In this document: positions 42,579 through 50,990 of the stretch, piece after piece
How the letters are laid out: every line of letters begins with the position of its first letter
Numbering within the stretch: the first letter of the stretch is position 1
NCBI GenBank assembly: GCA_022842185.1
Contig: JALHQB010000032.1
Coordinates: 1-52,920 of the forward strand
DNA length: 52,920 bases
DNA from: Acetobacteraceae bacterium
GTDB taxonomy: Bacteria > Pseudomonadota > Alphaproteobacteria > Acetobacterales > Acetobacteraceae
Reading direction: 5' to 3'
Made by a program: the position numbers and the translations under genes
Notes under the pieces: model-generated
What the model saw: only the letters and a program-made list of their open reading frames with translations
Told to the model about the DNA's origin: nothing
Database searches by the model: none

Positions 42579-43061
42579 ATGCCGATCAGCGTTGGTGATG
42601 CGATTCCGGCCGTGAAGGTGACCCAGGCCACGGCCGAAGGGCCGAAGGAACTGGACACCGCCGAATTCTTCAAGGGCCGCACCGTCGCGCTGTTTGGCGT
42701 GCCCGGCGCCTTCACGCCGACCTGTTCGGCCAAGCATCTGCCGAGCTTCGTGCAGAATGCCGACGCGCTGAGGGCCAAGGGCGTCGATGCCATCGCCTGC
42801 ATGTCGGTGAACGATGCCTTCGTCATGGGTGCCTGGGCCAAGGACCAGGGCATCACCGACCAGATCGTGATGATCGCCGATGGCTCGGCCGCCTTCACCA
42901 AGGCGATGGGCCTGGAATTTGACCTGACCGCTCGTGGCCTGGGTGTGCGCGCGCAGCGCTTCGCCCTGGTGGCGAAGGACGGCAAGGTGAAGCACATCGC
43001 CATCGAGGCCCCGGGCGCCTTCGAGGTGAGCAAGGCCGAGGCCGTGCTCGCCGCGCTTTGA
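42579..43061 (+). CDS. Peroxiredoxin, Prx5 type
   Basis: 160 residues. The catalytic motif PGAFTPTCSAKHLP gives Pro42, Thr46 and peroxidatic Cys49, and DAIACMSVNDAFVM follows as in Prx5 proteins. It reduces peroxides using glutaredoxin or a thioredoxin as partner. A GGAGGGCG site precedes ATG 42579. The stop overlaps the TTG start of the next small gene, indicating coupling. Confidence 0.94.
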   Translation: MPISVGDAIPAVKVTQATAEGPKELDTAEFFKGRTVALFGVPGAFTPTCSAKHLPSFVQNADALRAKGVDAIACMSVNDAFVMGAWAKDQGITDQIVMIADGSAAFTKAMGLEFDLTARGLGVRAQRFALVAKDGKVKHIAIEAPGAFEVSKAEAVLAAL

Positions 43062-43327
43062 ATCCGTTCGACGCCTGGCGCTTCCTGACCGAGGCGCAAT
43101 CGGTGATGCTCCGCCGCAGCATGGCGCTGCTGGCGGCGGAGCCGCACCAGGCGGGCCCCGCCCTGATGATGATGGTGGTGGAGAAGCAGCTTGCTTTCTC
43201 CGAAGGGGCGGCGGCGGCGGGGCTGGCTTTTGCGAGCGGCGCGTCGCCGGAGGCGGTGATGGCCGCGGCGATCCGGCCCACGCGCAAGCAGGTGCGCAGG
43301 AATGTGCGGGGGAAGGGGCTGGCCTGA
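43058..43327 (+). CDS. Small helical protein, phasin-like
   Basis: 89 residues from TTG 43058 (GTG 43103 or ATG 43106 are alternatives). It is helical with Ala/Met-rich runs (AWRFLTEAQSVMLRRSMALL, MMMVVEKQLAFSEG) and a basic end (RPTRKQVRRNVRGK). This resembles short alphaproteobacterial proteins sometimes annotated 'antifreeze' or phasin-like; no function is proved. It overlaps peroxiredoxin by 4 bp, so its expression is coupled to it. Confidence 0.6.
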   Translation: MNPFDAWRFLTEAQSVMLRRSMALLAAEPHQAGPALMMMVVEKQLAFSEGAAAAGLAFASGASPEAVMAAAIRPTRKQVRRNVRGKGLA

Positions 43328-43337
43328 GGCCGCCCCG

Positions 43338-45107
43338 CTACTGCGCCAGCCTCAGCTTCGCGAGCTGGCCGGCGATGGTCCGGAAGTTCAGTGCTAAACC
43401 GGCTCCGTCGCGGCTTCGGAAGGCGTGGCTCGCCGATGTTGCGCAGCCGCTGTAGAGATTCCGTGTCGCCTGGGGCAAGTTGTCGTTCGGATCGAAAACG
43501 ACAGTGTATACGATGATGCCGCGGTCTTTGATGGCCTCGCAAAGGCGGCTCATCCGCGCATCGATTTCAGTTGTCGCGTTGGTGTTGTTGACGGTGCCCA
43601 GTCCAAGTCTGTTTTCGTGAAGGCGGCCATAGGCCGTGCGGTCGGCGCCCGAGTTATTATTGATGACGCGGTTGCCCTGGCGCTCGGTGCCGCTCACGGT
43701 GAATGCGCCTTCGTCGAGGGAGTTCAGCACCGCCAGATTTGTGACTGAACAGGGCGGAGAGTTGCCATCCGCACGGCAATTTCGGCCGGGCAGGTTCTGC
43801 TCCTCATCATGCCACCGGTTCTCTCCGTCGGTCATCAGAACGATGGCCTTGTCCATGTGCCGCGCCCCGTAGCGCAGGGGCAGCTGCTCCCCGTCGCGCG
43901 TCTCAGCGAGGTTCCAGTCTGCGCGCCACCCTGGTGACAAGGTGCCGAGGCCGATTTGCAGTCCCAGATTGGCCATCGTGCCACCGCGATGGGTGGCGCG
44001 CAGTGCGTTGATCTGGTCGAGTATGGGCGTCCGGTTGCGCGTCAGTGGCAGGACCGCGCGTCCGCAGCCGACATTCGGACCGCGCGCATTGTTGCCGCGT
44101 GTATTGTCCTGCGCGTCGGTTCCGGGATTCTCGGGGTCCATTTCCCATACCGCCGCATTGGCCCCTCCATTGTTGGTTGCGACGACCCCGCCGGCGCCAG
44201 GAACCCAGGCGTTGTCGCCGCGATTGATCGGCTGCCCGGCTGCGTTGGTGAGCAATTGACGCCCAGTCTGGCCTTCGGCGACATTGAAGCTGTAGCGGTC
44301 GCGGTTGGATGGCCAAAAATGAGGGTGGAACCGCAGGGTGGAGGGTGAATCTTCCGATTCATCCCCCCCGGACGGATAAAGGGTTGCGATGCCATTCGTG
44401 GTGATGGTTCCAGCGCGCGCCTGCACGCAGCCGCGCCAGACGGACGGCAGGAAACTGTTCTCGTTCAATGTGCCAGGTTGCAGCCAATCGGTTCGGCCGC
44501 TGCCGATGTTGACAGTGGCCGTGTAGGGGACGACCGACACCCACAGGTCAGGCTGCCGCTCCTGTCCTGAGTACAGGATGTTCACCAGGTCGCGCGCGGC
44601 GGTGCGAAGATGCGAGATGTTGTTGTTCGACGCCATCGACCCCGTCACGTCGAGCACGAGCGCGAGTTCGAGACCCTTGCCCTGCCGTTCGGCAACAGCG
44701 GCATCCACGACATCGGTGTCGGAGCGGTTGATGATGCTGAACAGCGTCGTCGGCACAGTCGCCCGGCCGTTCACCTGGATACGGGACACGGGCATACCGG
44801 GCTCGGCGGCGGGGATCTCCGCGATGGTCGCATTGTGCAGGGTGGAGCCGAGGTAGTTCGGTGTGCGTCCGCTCTGCGTGAAGTTCGCCCAGTAGATGGC
44901 CTGCGCCTGCGCATCGCGATCCACCGCCGCCAGCGAAATCTGCCGTGCGGCGACAAGCGCCGCGGCGTCGATCGCGGTCTTGAGCCGCGCATTGACCATC
45001 CACAGCCGCGTGGCGTCGATGGCGAGCCCCGCGATCCCCAGCACGGCGACCATGACGACAGCGCTGACGGCGGCAACGGCGCCGCGCCGATCGGCCAGGA
45101 TCTTCAT
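43338..45107 (-). CDS. TadG-like pilus assembly protein with VWA-type domain
   Basis: 589 residues. The start MKILADRRGAVAAVSAVVMVAVLGIAGLAIDATRLW is a TadG/TadE-type pseudopilin leader and membrane helix. From ~residue 150 the segment LALVLDVTGSMASNN is a MIDAS motif (DxTGS), and KAIVLMTDGEN is a further VWA element. The Asn/Gly-rich middle (many NN and GN pairs) is long for the family. It probably lies outside the membrane, in Flp/Tad pilus biogenesis or adhesion. ATG 45107 overlaps the upstream gene's stop. No tadABC genes are within the window. Confidence 0.82.
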   Translation of the reverse strand: MKILADRRGAVAAVSAVVMVAVLGIAGLAIDATRLWMVNARLKTAIDAAALVAARQISLAAVDRDAQAQAIYWANFTQSGRTPNYLGSTLHNATIAEIPAAEPGMPVSRIQVNGRATVPTTLFSIINRSDTDVVDAAVAERQGKGLELALVLDVTGSMASNNNISHLRTAARDLVNILYSGQERQPDLWVSVVPYTATVNIGSGRTDWLQPGTLNENSFLPSVWRGCVQARAGTITTNGIATLYPSGGDESEDSPSTLRFHPHFWPSNRDRYSFNVAEGQTGRQLLTNAAGQPINRGDNAWVPGAGGVVATNNGGANAAVWEMDPENPGTDAQDNTRGNNARGPNVGCGRAVLPLTRNRTPILDQINALRATHRGGTMANLGLQIGLGTLSPGWRADWNLAETRDGEQLPLRYGARHMDKAIVLMTDGENRWHDEEQNLPGRNCRADGNSPPCSVTNLAVLNSLDEGAFTVSGTERQGNRVINNNSGADRTAYGRLHENRLGLGTVNNTNATTEIDARMSRLCEAIKDRGIIVYTVVFDPNDNLPQATRNLYSGCATSASHAFRSRDGAGLALNFRTIAGQLAKLRLAQ

Positions 45108-45730
45108 TGCGTGCAACTCCGTGTCGGTGCCGGCGGCGTGGGCGCCGTGGGCTGCTGCTGCAACTGACCCGGATCCGATGACCGGGACAGGAAGAAGGTC
45201 ACGCCGCGAATCTCCGACATTGCGGAGCTGATCAGACCGGCGCTCATGATCCAGGGCTGGACGGTCGCGAAGACTTCCGTCGCGAAGAGGGTCTGACCCT
45301 CGGGAATCACGAATGCCTCGCCGTCACGCCCGCGCAGGGTCGGGGTTGCGTTGGCTGTCGTGCCAAAGACGCTCTGTGTCGTCGTATTCCCGGTCGATGG
45401 CCGTTCCTGCCAGTACAGCCGGTTCCGATTGCCGTCACGGCCGAGTGCCGAGATGATGATGGTGCCGCCACCGGGCGAGTTCACATTCACGCGGCCATCG
45501 GCAATGCGCGCGGCCAGCGCCCAAAAACCCGACTCCGAATGGGTGAAGTCTTCGGGCGTGATGCGCGAACACTGTGAAACGATCTGTCCGATCTGGACGG
45601 CAATCATCTCCATCCGGATCTGCGCGCGAAAGACGCGCACGACGTCGATCGTCGCGAAAATGATCAGGAAGAACAGCGGCACGACGAGTACGAACTCGGC
45701 CGCGGCTGCGCCACGGCGGCCCATGGTCAT
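45104..45730 (-). CDS. TadE-like pseudopilin
   Basis: 208 residues. RRGAAAAEFVLVVPLFFLIIFATIDVVRV is the TadE leader and membrane segment with the E in the processing-site position. The remainder is a periplasmic domain with Thr/Gly-rich strands. It is overlapped by the VWA gene. ATG 45730 or ATG 45724 begins it, 25 bp after the upstream gene's stop. Confidence 0.8.
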   Translation of the reverse strand: MTMGRRGAAAAEFVLVVPLFFLIIFATIDVVRVFRAQIRMEMIAVQIGQIVSQCSRITPEDFTHSESGFWALAARIADGRVNVNSPGGGTIIISALGRDGNRNRLYWQERPSTGNTTTQSVFGTTANATPTLRGRDGEAFVIPEGQTLFATEVFATVQPWIMSAGLISSAMSEIRGVTFFLSRSSDPGQLQQQPTAPTPPAPTRSCTQ

Positions 45731-45755
45731 GGGCCACTGCCTGAGCGTCGACAGT

Positions 45756-46334
45756 CTAGCCACCGGTGCCGCCCGCGTTCTCGAAAGGCTCGTTCCGCAC
45801 GACAATCGTCGTCTCGTGGGTGATGCCGGTGCCACCCCAAAAACTTGCCGCGAGGCCGCCACTGATGAAGGGCTGCGTGTAGCGGATGGTGTATTCCACG
45901 ATCGCGTCACTGCCGCCGGCAGTCTCGTCCGGCGTGCCCGCCATCCCGCCGAGGCTGCGGAAACTCCGGGTCGTGACCCTGAGAAGGGACGGATCCGAGC
46001 GGATCAGGCCACCAGTCGATTGCCTGACCAGCCATTTGATGGCGTCCGCGCGCGTGGCGGGAAGTTCATCCTCCGGCGTATCGCGACGCTGCCAGGATGG
46101 CATCTCGCTGCTGCCGGTGGCGCCGAAGCGGCTGGCCTTCAGGCTGGCATGGTCCAGGGCCGCGCCGGTGGCCAATTGCCAGCATGTTTCCATGAGAATG
46201 ATGATCGTCGTGAAGAATGGGATGGCGACCAGCGCGAATTCGGTCGCTGTCGCGCCCCGCCGATCCAGCGATCGGCGAACACGGAACAGGAGCCTGCCGC
46301 GGGGGGGCGGCCGATGCGGACCTTCGCCATTCAT
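45756..46334 (-). CDS. TadE/TadG family protein
   Basis: 192 residues from ATG 46334. RRGATATEFALVAIPFFTTIIILMETCWQ is a pseudopilin-like leader and membrane helix; the remainder is a periplasmic domain ending ENAGGTGG. It is the first gene of the three-gene tad-like operon. An in-frame ATG at 46424 would add 30 residues unlike the rest, from AT-rich sequence; a TTGGAC promoter-like element near 46407-46412 on the minus strand favours 46334. The operon lacks the ATPase and secretin, so it would work with a tad locus elsewhere. Confidence 0.75.
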   Translation of the reverse strand: MNGEGPHRPPPRGRLLFRVRRSLDRRGATATEFALVAIPFFTTIIILMETCWQLATGAALDHASLKASRFGATGSSEMPSWQRRDTPEDELPATRADAIKWLVRQSTGGLIRSDPSLLRVTTRSFRSLGGMAGTPDETAGGSDAIVEYTIRYTQPFISGGLAASFWGGTGITHETTIVVRNEPFENAGGTGG

Positions 46335-46583
46335 GGATGAAGCGCCATTTTTTGGAGGGAGAACTCTAACGCTCGCAACCTCACTATCGAATAATTTTGT
46401 GCTAATGTCCAACAAATGATCCATGGTTTGGCGCACTTTCCTGTGACTCACGGATCGGTGCAACACTTCAGGGCTGCGGGCTGGCGCGGTCGGGTAGTGT
46501 ATCCGTCGTCCTGGTGCGAAACGAACGGGCCAAACTGAGCGAGCGCCTGGGGCGGATCGCCACATGAGAAGGAGCCGCCAGGC

Positions 46584-47147
46584 ATGATCTGGGCATTGCT
46601 GGGTATCGTCGCGGTCATCATCGTCTGGCTGGTCATCGTCTATAACCGGCTCGTCACGCTGCGGCAGGTCACGGGACAGTCCTGGTCGGACGTCGATGTG
46701 CAGCTCAAGCAGCGCCACGACCTGATCCCGAACCTGGTCGAGACGGTGAAGGGATATGCCGCCCACGAAAAGACCACGCTCGAGGCCGTGATCCAGGCGC
46801 GCAACGCGGCCATGTCCGCCCAAGCCGGTGGTCCCGCCGCGGCGGGGCCTGCGGAAGGCGCGCTGGGCGCCGCGCTCGGTCGCCTGTTTGCGTTGTCGGA
46901 GGCTTATCCAGACCTCAAGGCCAATACCAACTTCCTGTCACTGCAATCCGAACTGTCGGACGTCGAGAACAAGATCGCCGCCGCGCGCCGCTTCTACAAT
47001 GCATCCGTATCCGAATACAATGCGATGACGGAAAGTGTTCCGGCCGTCTTCTTCGCCAAGTCGATGGGTTTCCAGCAGCGCGGCTTCTTCGAATTGCCCG
47101 AAGGCGAACGCGCGGTGGTGCAGGCGGCGCCGCAGGTGAAGTTCTGA
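46584..47147 (+). CDS. LemA family protein
   Basis: 187 residues. An N-terminal membrane helix (WALLGIVAVIIVWLVIVYN) is followed by the LemA core: RLVTLRQVTGQSWSDVDVQLKQRHDLIPNLVETVKGY and YNASVSEYNAMTESVP, FFELPEGERAVVQAAPQVKF. It forms a helical bundle on the membrane. Its gene is commonly beside M48 proteases, as here. GAGAAGGAG precedes ATG 46584. Divergent from the tad-like operon. Confidence 0.92.
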   Translation: MIWALLGIVAVIIVWLVIVYNRLVTLRQVTGQSWSDVDVQLKQRHDLIPNLVETVKGYAAHEKTTLEAVIQARNAAMSAQAGGPAAAGPAEGALGAALGRLFALSEAYPDLKANTNFLSLQSELSDVENKIAAARRFYNASVSEYNAMTESVPAVFFAKSMGFQQRGFFELPEGERAVVQAAPQVKF

Positions 47148-47219
47148 TGCACCGGCTTGCGGTGATCCTGCCGGACCGGGTAGCCGCACCCGCTCCGGCG
47201 CGGACCTAGGCCGGTCGCC

Positions 47220-48374
47220 ATGCAGGCTTTCGGCCTGCGGACCCACGCCTGGAACACGGCTTGGCGCTCGATGCTGCTGCTGGCCGGTTTCCCGCTGCTG
47301 TTGGCGATCATGTCGCTGGGGATCGGCATGGTCTTCGGCGGGGAACAACGCGACATCGGTCGCGCCTTCGGCAATGCGCTGCGCAACCTGCCGGGCATCT
47401 ATCTGCTGTGTTGCGGTGCGGCGATCATCTGGTTCGCCATCGCCTGGTTCGCCCACAACAGGATCCTCGACTGGGCGACCGGCGCTCAGCCGGTGACCCG
47501 CGCGCAGGAGCCACGCCTGTGGAACCTGCTGGAGAACCTCTGCATATCCCGTGGGATGCGCATGCCGCGCCTCGCGGTGATCGAAACCGAGGCGATGAAC
47601 GCCTACGCCGCCGGCCTGTCGCGCGAGACCGGTTCTGTCACGGTCACGCGCGGGCTGATCAACGCGCTGGACGACCGGGAATTGGCCGCGGTGCTGGCGC
47701 ATGAACTCGCGCATATCCGCAACGGGGATGCCCGGCTGGGGCTGATCGCGGCGGTCTTCGTCGGCGTGATCTCGCTGGGCTTCGATGGCGTGACACGGTC
47801 GCGGCGTGTCATCCGGTCCGGGCGGGCCACGACGCAGGACAGCGGCGGCTGGCGGGTCCGGACCAACAGCCGCAACGGCGGTTGGGCGGCACTGGTCGGC
47901 CTGCTGCTGATCGGCCTTGCCTGGTCGCTGGCGACGGTGCTGCGCATGGCCTTGTCGCGGAACCGGGAATTCCTGGCCGATGCCGGCGCGGTGGAACTGA
48001 CCGCCGACCCCGACGCCATGATCACCGCGCTGCGGAAGGTCGAAGGCAATGCGGATATGCCGGACGTCTCGCCGCAGGTGCGGGCGCTGTTCCTGGAAGA
48101 CGCGACGGACAGCGCATTGTCGTCGCTGATGGCGACCCACCCGCCGATCGGCGATCGCGTGGCCGCGCTGGTCAGGTTCGCCGGCGGGCGGGACCCTGGG
48201 CCGCGCGCGATCGTCGTCGCCCCGCCCGAGCCCGAGACCCCGGCCTGGGCCCGGCAGGATGCCGCCGATGAAACGGTGCGGATCGCCCCGGACGCCGCGC
48301 CGGCTGCCTCACCGTGGTGGAAAGGGCCGGCACAGGGCAGCGGCGGGGCATCGCCATGGGGGAAGCGGTCATAG
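47220..48374 (+). CDS. M48 family metalloprotease (HtpX-like)
   Basis: 384 residues with at least four membrane helices, two before and at least one after the active site. HELAH (residues 161-165) gives the zinc ligands and catalytic Glu; NREFLADAGAVELT supplies the third ligand. It would cleave membrane or misfolded proteins at the inner membrane. It follows lemA after 72 bp, and the pair is likely one operon. The C-terminus is Pro/Ala-rich and disordered. Confidence 0.9.
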   Translation: MQAFGLRTHAWNTAWRSMLLLAGFPLLLAIMSLGIGMVFGGEQRDIGRAFGNALRNLPGIYLLCCGAAIIWFAIAWFAHNRILDWATGAQPVTRAQEPRLWNLLENLCISRGMRMPRLAVIETEAMNAYAAGLSRETGSVTVTRGLINALDDRELAAVLAHELAHIRNGDARLGLIAAVFVGVISLGFDGVTRSRRVIRSGRATTQDSGGWRVRTNSRNGGWAALVGLLLIGLAWSLATVLRMALSRNREFLADAGAVELTADPDAMITALRKVEGNADMPDVSPQVRALFLEDATDSALSSLMATHPPIGDRVAALVRFAGGRDPGPRAIVVAPPEPETPAWARQDAADETVRIAPDAAPAASPWWKGPAQGSGGASPWGKRS

Positions 48375-48402
48375 GGCTGGCCCGGCACGGGGCTTCGCTG
48401 CG

Positions 48403-49197
48403 CTATGACGCGGCCCGCCGCCGCCGCCGGACCTCGGCCGCATCCTTGCCGAGCGGGCATCCCCCGCCGCGTCGCGGGGCGACGATGCTGCGGTCGTAAT
48501 CCGCCCATTCCTCCGGCCCGAAGGCCCCGGCGCCGACCGCGACCGGTGCATCGTTCAACGCGGCATCGTCATACGCCGCGCGCGGGATGGGCTGGACCTG
48601 GAGGAACGGCGTATCGCGGCGGAATTCGACCGGCGCGTGGGTGCGTGTCAGGCGCAGATTGACGAAAAGCGGGCCGAACCACCGGTCGGCCTCGACGATG
48701 CCTTCGAAGGCCTCGTACCCGGCGGCGCGCGGCAGGTTGGCGGGCGGGCGGACCAGCAGCGACCAGCCTGGTCGCGTGCGTGCCATCAGGCCCGACCACA
48801 GGTTCAACAGCCCCGGTTCGGGCAGGGCGCCGATGAAGGGGGGCGACCAGCCGCGCAGCGCCTCGGGCGCGCGGGCGTCGAAGCGGTCGCGCAATCCCGG
48901 GAATTGCGCGACGGACAGGGGGTACCAGCCATCCGCACCCTCCCAGGTCCAACGCATTTCGCTGCCGTCCCACACCACGGCGAGGTCCATCGGCGGGAAG
49001 ATCAGCCAGCCGAAGGCCGAGGCGGTGGTGGCGGATTCGCAATACCGAAAGGCGCGGGTCGGCAGCGTGCCGCCGGCCGCACGGTCGGCGCGCTGCGGCG
49101 GGCGGCCGCCTTCGGCGACCTGCCAGAACCGGACCAGTGGCGGTTCCGCGTCATGCGCGGGTTGGGTCCGATCCGACGTCGCGGTGATGTCGGCCAT
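48403..49197 (-). CDS. DUF6065 family protein
   Basis: 264 residues. Recognisable family features are FRYCESATTASAFGWLIFPPMD, WEGADGWYPLSVAQFPG, GLLNLWSGLMARTRPGWSLLVRPPANLP and YEAFEGIVEADRWFGPLFVNLRLTRTHAPVEF, then FLQVQPIPRAAYDD. Its biochemical role is unknown; an internal Trp-rich beta fold is likely. ATG 49197 has AAGGAC upstream. It lies 74 bp after the triple-core peptide gene and on the same strand, so they probably form a two-gene operon; a role in processing or handling the peptide is inferred from position alone. Confidence 0.8.
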   Translation of the reverse strand: MADITATSDRTQPAHDAEPPLVRFWQVAEGGRPPQRADRAAGGTLPTRAFRYCESATTASAFGWLIFPPMDLAVVWDGSEMRWTWEGADGWYPLSVAQFPGLRDRFDARAPEALRGWSPPFIGALPEPGLLNLWSGLMARTRPGWSLLVRPPANLPRAAGYEAFEGIVEADRWFGPLFVNLRLTRTHAPVEFRRDTPFLQVQPIPRAAYDDAALNDAPVAVGAGAFGPEEWADYDRSIVAPRRGGGCPLGKDAAEVRRRRRAAS

Positions 49198-49271
49198 GGT
49201 GGCATGTCCTTGTCCTTGTCGTTCCCCGGGGCAGAACCGCCCGGCGCGCGTGGCGCCGGGCGGCGTGCGGT

Positions 49272-49508
49272 TCAGCCGCGGCCGAACAGTGGCGACAGGC
49301 CGCCCAGGCGCAGCCGCGCGGCATCGGCAACCGTGGTTGCCGGGAACAGCGGCGACAGACCGCCCAGGCGCAGCCGCCCGGCATCGGCGACGGTGCTTAC
49401 CGGGAACAGGGGGGACAGGCCGCCCAGGCGCAGCGTCGTCGCCTCGGTCTGCGGCGACGCGGCGTTGGACGAGGCGGCGGCGGGCAGCAGCGGAAGGGTG
49501 TTGGTCAT
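49272..49508 (-). CDS. Triple-core repeat peptide (RiPP-precursor-like)
   Basis: 78 residues: a 25-residue Ala/Ser/Thr/Pro-rich leader, then three copies of LRLGGLSPLF at residues 26-35, 46-55 and 66-75. Spacing is exactly 20 residues (60 bp: 49404-49433, 49344-49373, 49284-49313). The linkers (PVSTVADAGR, PATTVADAAR) are alike but vary. The three cores are identical in protein, yet their codons differ at Gly5, Ser7 and Pro8, always synonymously, which argues for coding and for selection on the peptide. GAAGGA precedes ATG 49508. Layout resembles multi-core precursors of modified peptides, but no known modification enzyme is adjacent except the DUF6065 gene. It may instead be a small structural or secreted repeat protein. 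Confidence 0.75.
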   Translation of the reverse strand: MTNTLPLLPAAASSNAASPQTEATTLRLGGLSPLFPVSTVADAGRLRLGGLSPLFPATTVADAARLRLGGLSPLFGRG

Positions 49509-49849
49509 GATGGGGGGTCCTTCGGTTCGGGCCTCCGGAGAGGCCGGTTGAGCCGCGGCACAGGCCGCGACAATGCCGCTCGCTGCCTGACGGCAGGGGC
49601 GTCATTCATCGGATGACGATACTAAGAAAAAATTCTTAGTGCAGAACGCGACCTGTAGCCGCCATAGGGGCGGGGACGCGCTGACAGGCCGGTGTATCCA
49701 AGGGTTTCGGATCGCGTTGGACGCAGATCACCCCTTGGCCTGCTTGTCGTACCGCCCCTAAGTGTGGGTCGTCAAGAGAACAATCCTAGGAAAATTACCT
49801 TTTCGCACGAGCCTTGGGCCAAATATTGAGATCTGATAGGATTATAGGC

Positions 49850-50260
49850 TCGCAAAGCTCGGGAAAAGCACGCTGTTTCGCCTGCTGGTCGTGCCTCTCG
49901 CCGTCACGATTGTCTTCTTGCTGCAGCGCATGCCGGGCGTCGCCCCAATGCGGCGCATACGCCGTGCGGTTCCATGTGCCGGACCATGCGGCCGAGATGC
50001 GTTGGCGCGACCCGATGGCCGGGTCCGTGCAACCGGCGCTGCACCGTGCGGGGCTTGGAGATCGGCTGGCGCGGGCGCGAGGTCCGGCCCGGCTGCCTAC
50101 CTGGCGCAACGTAGTCCCGACTGGCCCGAGCGCGATGTGCGACGCGCTCGACCTGTTCTGGTCCGTCACGGCCCAGCGCCACGGTGGAAGGGCCAAGCGC
50201 GCCATCGGCTCCCGCGCCAACGCGCGAGGATAATATGCTGCGGCTGCGGTCATTCTTCAC
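49850..50260 (+). pseudogene. Probable decayed gene with several frameshifts
   Basis: Gene-like peptides appear in shifting frames: LFRLLVVPLAVTIVFLLQRM (a membrane-helix-like start), then YAVRFHVPDHAAEMRWRDPMAGS, then RGLEIGWRGREVRPGC, then DWPERDVRR. These fit one protein broken by at least three frameshifts: a membrane anchor plus an extracytoplasmic beta-rich domain. The family is not recognised. The alternative is chance reading in GC-rich DNA. Confidence 0.45.
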
Positions 50261-50266
50261 AGCAAC

Positions 50267-50360
50267 TCGCGCCTGACGCTAATCAGTCAGGCGGGTGAAG
50301 ATTCCCGCTCAATAAAGGCGTGGAGCGTTTGGCGCCCGTTCAGCCTGACGCAAAACGCTC
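50267..50360 (-). repeat. Composite two-hairpin element, copy 4
   Basis: CGCCTGAC (50268-50275) pairs with GTCAGGCG (50284-50291), then TGGAGCGTTT (50319-50328) with AAACGCTCCA (50351-50360). Organisation, including GC(G)CAAAACG between the arms, parallels the element at 13297-13392. It follows the DUF2155 gene and probably terminates it. Confidence 0.6.
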
Positions 50361-50415
50361 CATGATCCGGTGAGGTTATTCCGCCCGCCGTCGCGCTTGC
50401 GGGTGTTGTCGTGCC

Positions 50416-50775
50416 CTACCGGCACTCCAACACGCGCAGGTCATAGACCGGGTGTTCCAGCATGTTCACACCCGGCGCATTGGCGAACATCCAACCGCGG
50501 AAGGCCGGCGGCGCCCCCGCGGCCGCGCGGCTGTCGGTCACTTCCATCCAGGCCGCGGCATCCGGCACTTCATCCGGCGCGCGCCCCTGGCAGGCGCGGA
50601 GGTTGATCGTCAGCGATCCGAAATTCACCGACCCGCCGACCTGGGCATCCAGCACGGTCACCCGCGCGGTCACCTTGTCCAGCGCCTGCAAGCGCGCCGC
50701 GCGCATCGGCACCCACTCCTGCGCCGCCACGGGCCCGGCGGCAACCAGTGCGGCGGCAAGGGCCAGCCACCTCAT
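50416..50775 (-). CDS. DUF2155 domain-containing exported protein
   Basis: 119 residues with a clear signal peptide (LALAAALVAAGPVAAQE). The core ARLQALDKVTARVTVLDAQVGGSVNFGSL and the CQGR segment, followed by FRGWMFANAPGVNMLEHPVYDLRVLEC, is the DUF2155 family. It is probably periplasmic, with two conserved cysteines. Its place beside mlaD and NDUFA12 genes is conserved in alphaproteobacteria. Start overlaps the upstream gene's end. Confidence 0.9.
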   Translation of the reverse strand: MRWLALAAALVAAGPVAAQEWVPMRAARLQALDKVTARVTVLDAQVGGSVNFGSLTINLRACQGRAPDEVPDAAAWMEVTDSRAAAGAPPAFRGWMFANAPGVNMLEHPVYDLRVLECR

Positions 50776-50990
50776 CGGCGCTGCTTCGGGCTGTCGAGCC
50801 CCGCCACCAACTCGGCCAATATCCGGCGCATCGCGGCTTCATCCACGCCCATCAGCAACGCGTCCTCGAACACATCCTGCAGTGCCTGGCGCGCTTCATC
50901 ATGGTTTTCCGCCAGCACCTTCAGCTTCTCGCGGCAGGACAGCGGCTTGCCATCCGCTCCCGGCCAGATCGCGGGAACCCCGGCGGTCAT
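50772..50990 (-). CDS. Small conserved hypothetical protein
   Basis: 72 residues, no named family known to me. It is acidic and helical (REKLKVLAENHDEARQALQDVFEDALL and DEAAMRRILAELVAGL), with one Cys. It overlaps both neighbours by 4 bp, so it is translated with mlaD and DUF2155. Its place between them suggests a conserved minor member of that cluster. Confidence 0.6.
   Translation of the reverse strand: MTAGVPAIWPGADGKPLSCREKLKVLAENHDEARQALQDVFEDALLMGVDEAAMRRILAELVAGLDSPKQRR

Larger units (their letters stand above)
49509..50415. other. Long gap: regulatory region, decayed gene and repeat
   Basis: Beside the features listed separately, the sequence 49600-49860 is poorer in GC than average and contains the palindrome ACTAAGAA-AAAA-TTCTTAGT (49621-49640), 113 bp before the triple-core peptide start and possibly an operator or terminator. 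No intact gene is apparent in the whole gap. Confidence 0.5.

Noticed and set aside
49779..49793. LexA box at GAAC-AATCCTA-GGAA
   Set aside because: The second half-site is wrong (GGAA instead of GAAC).
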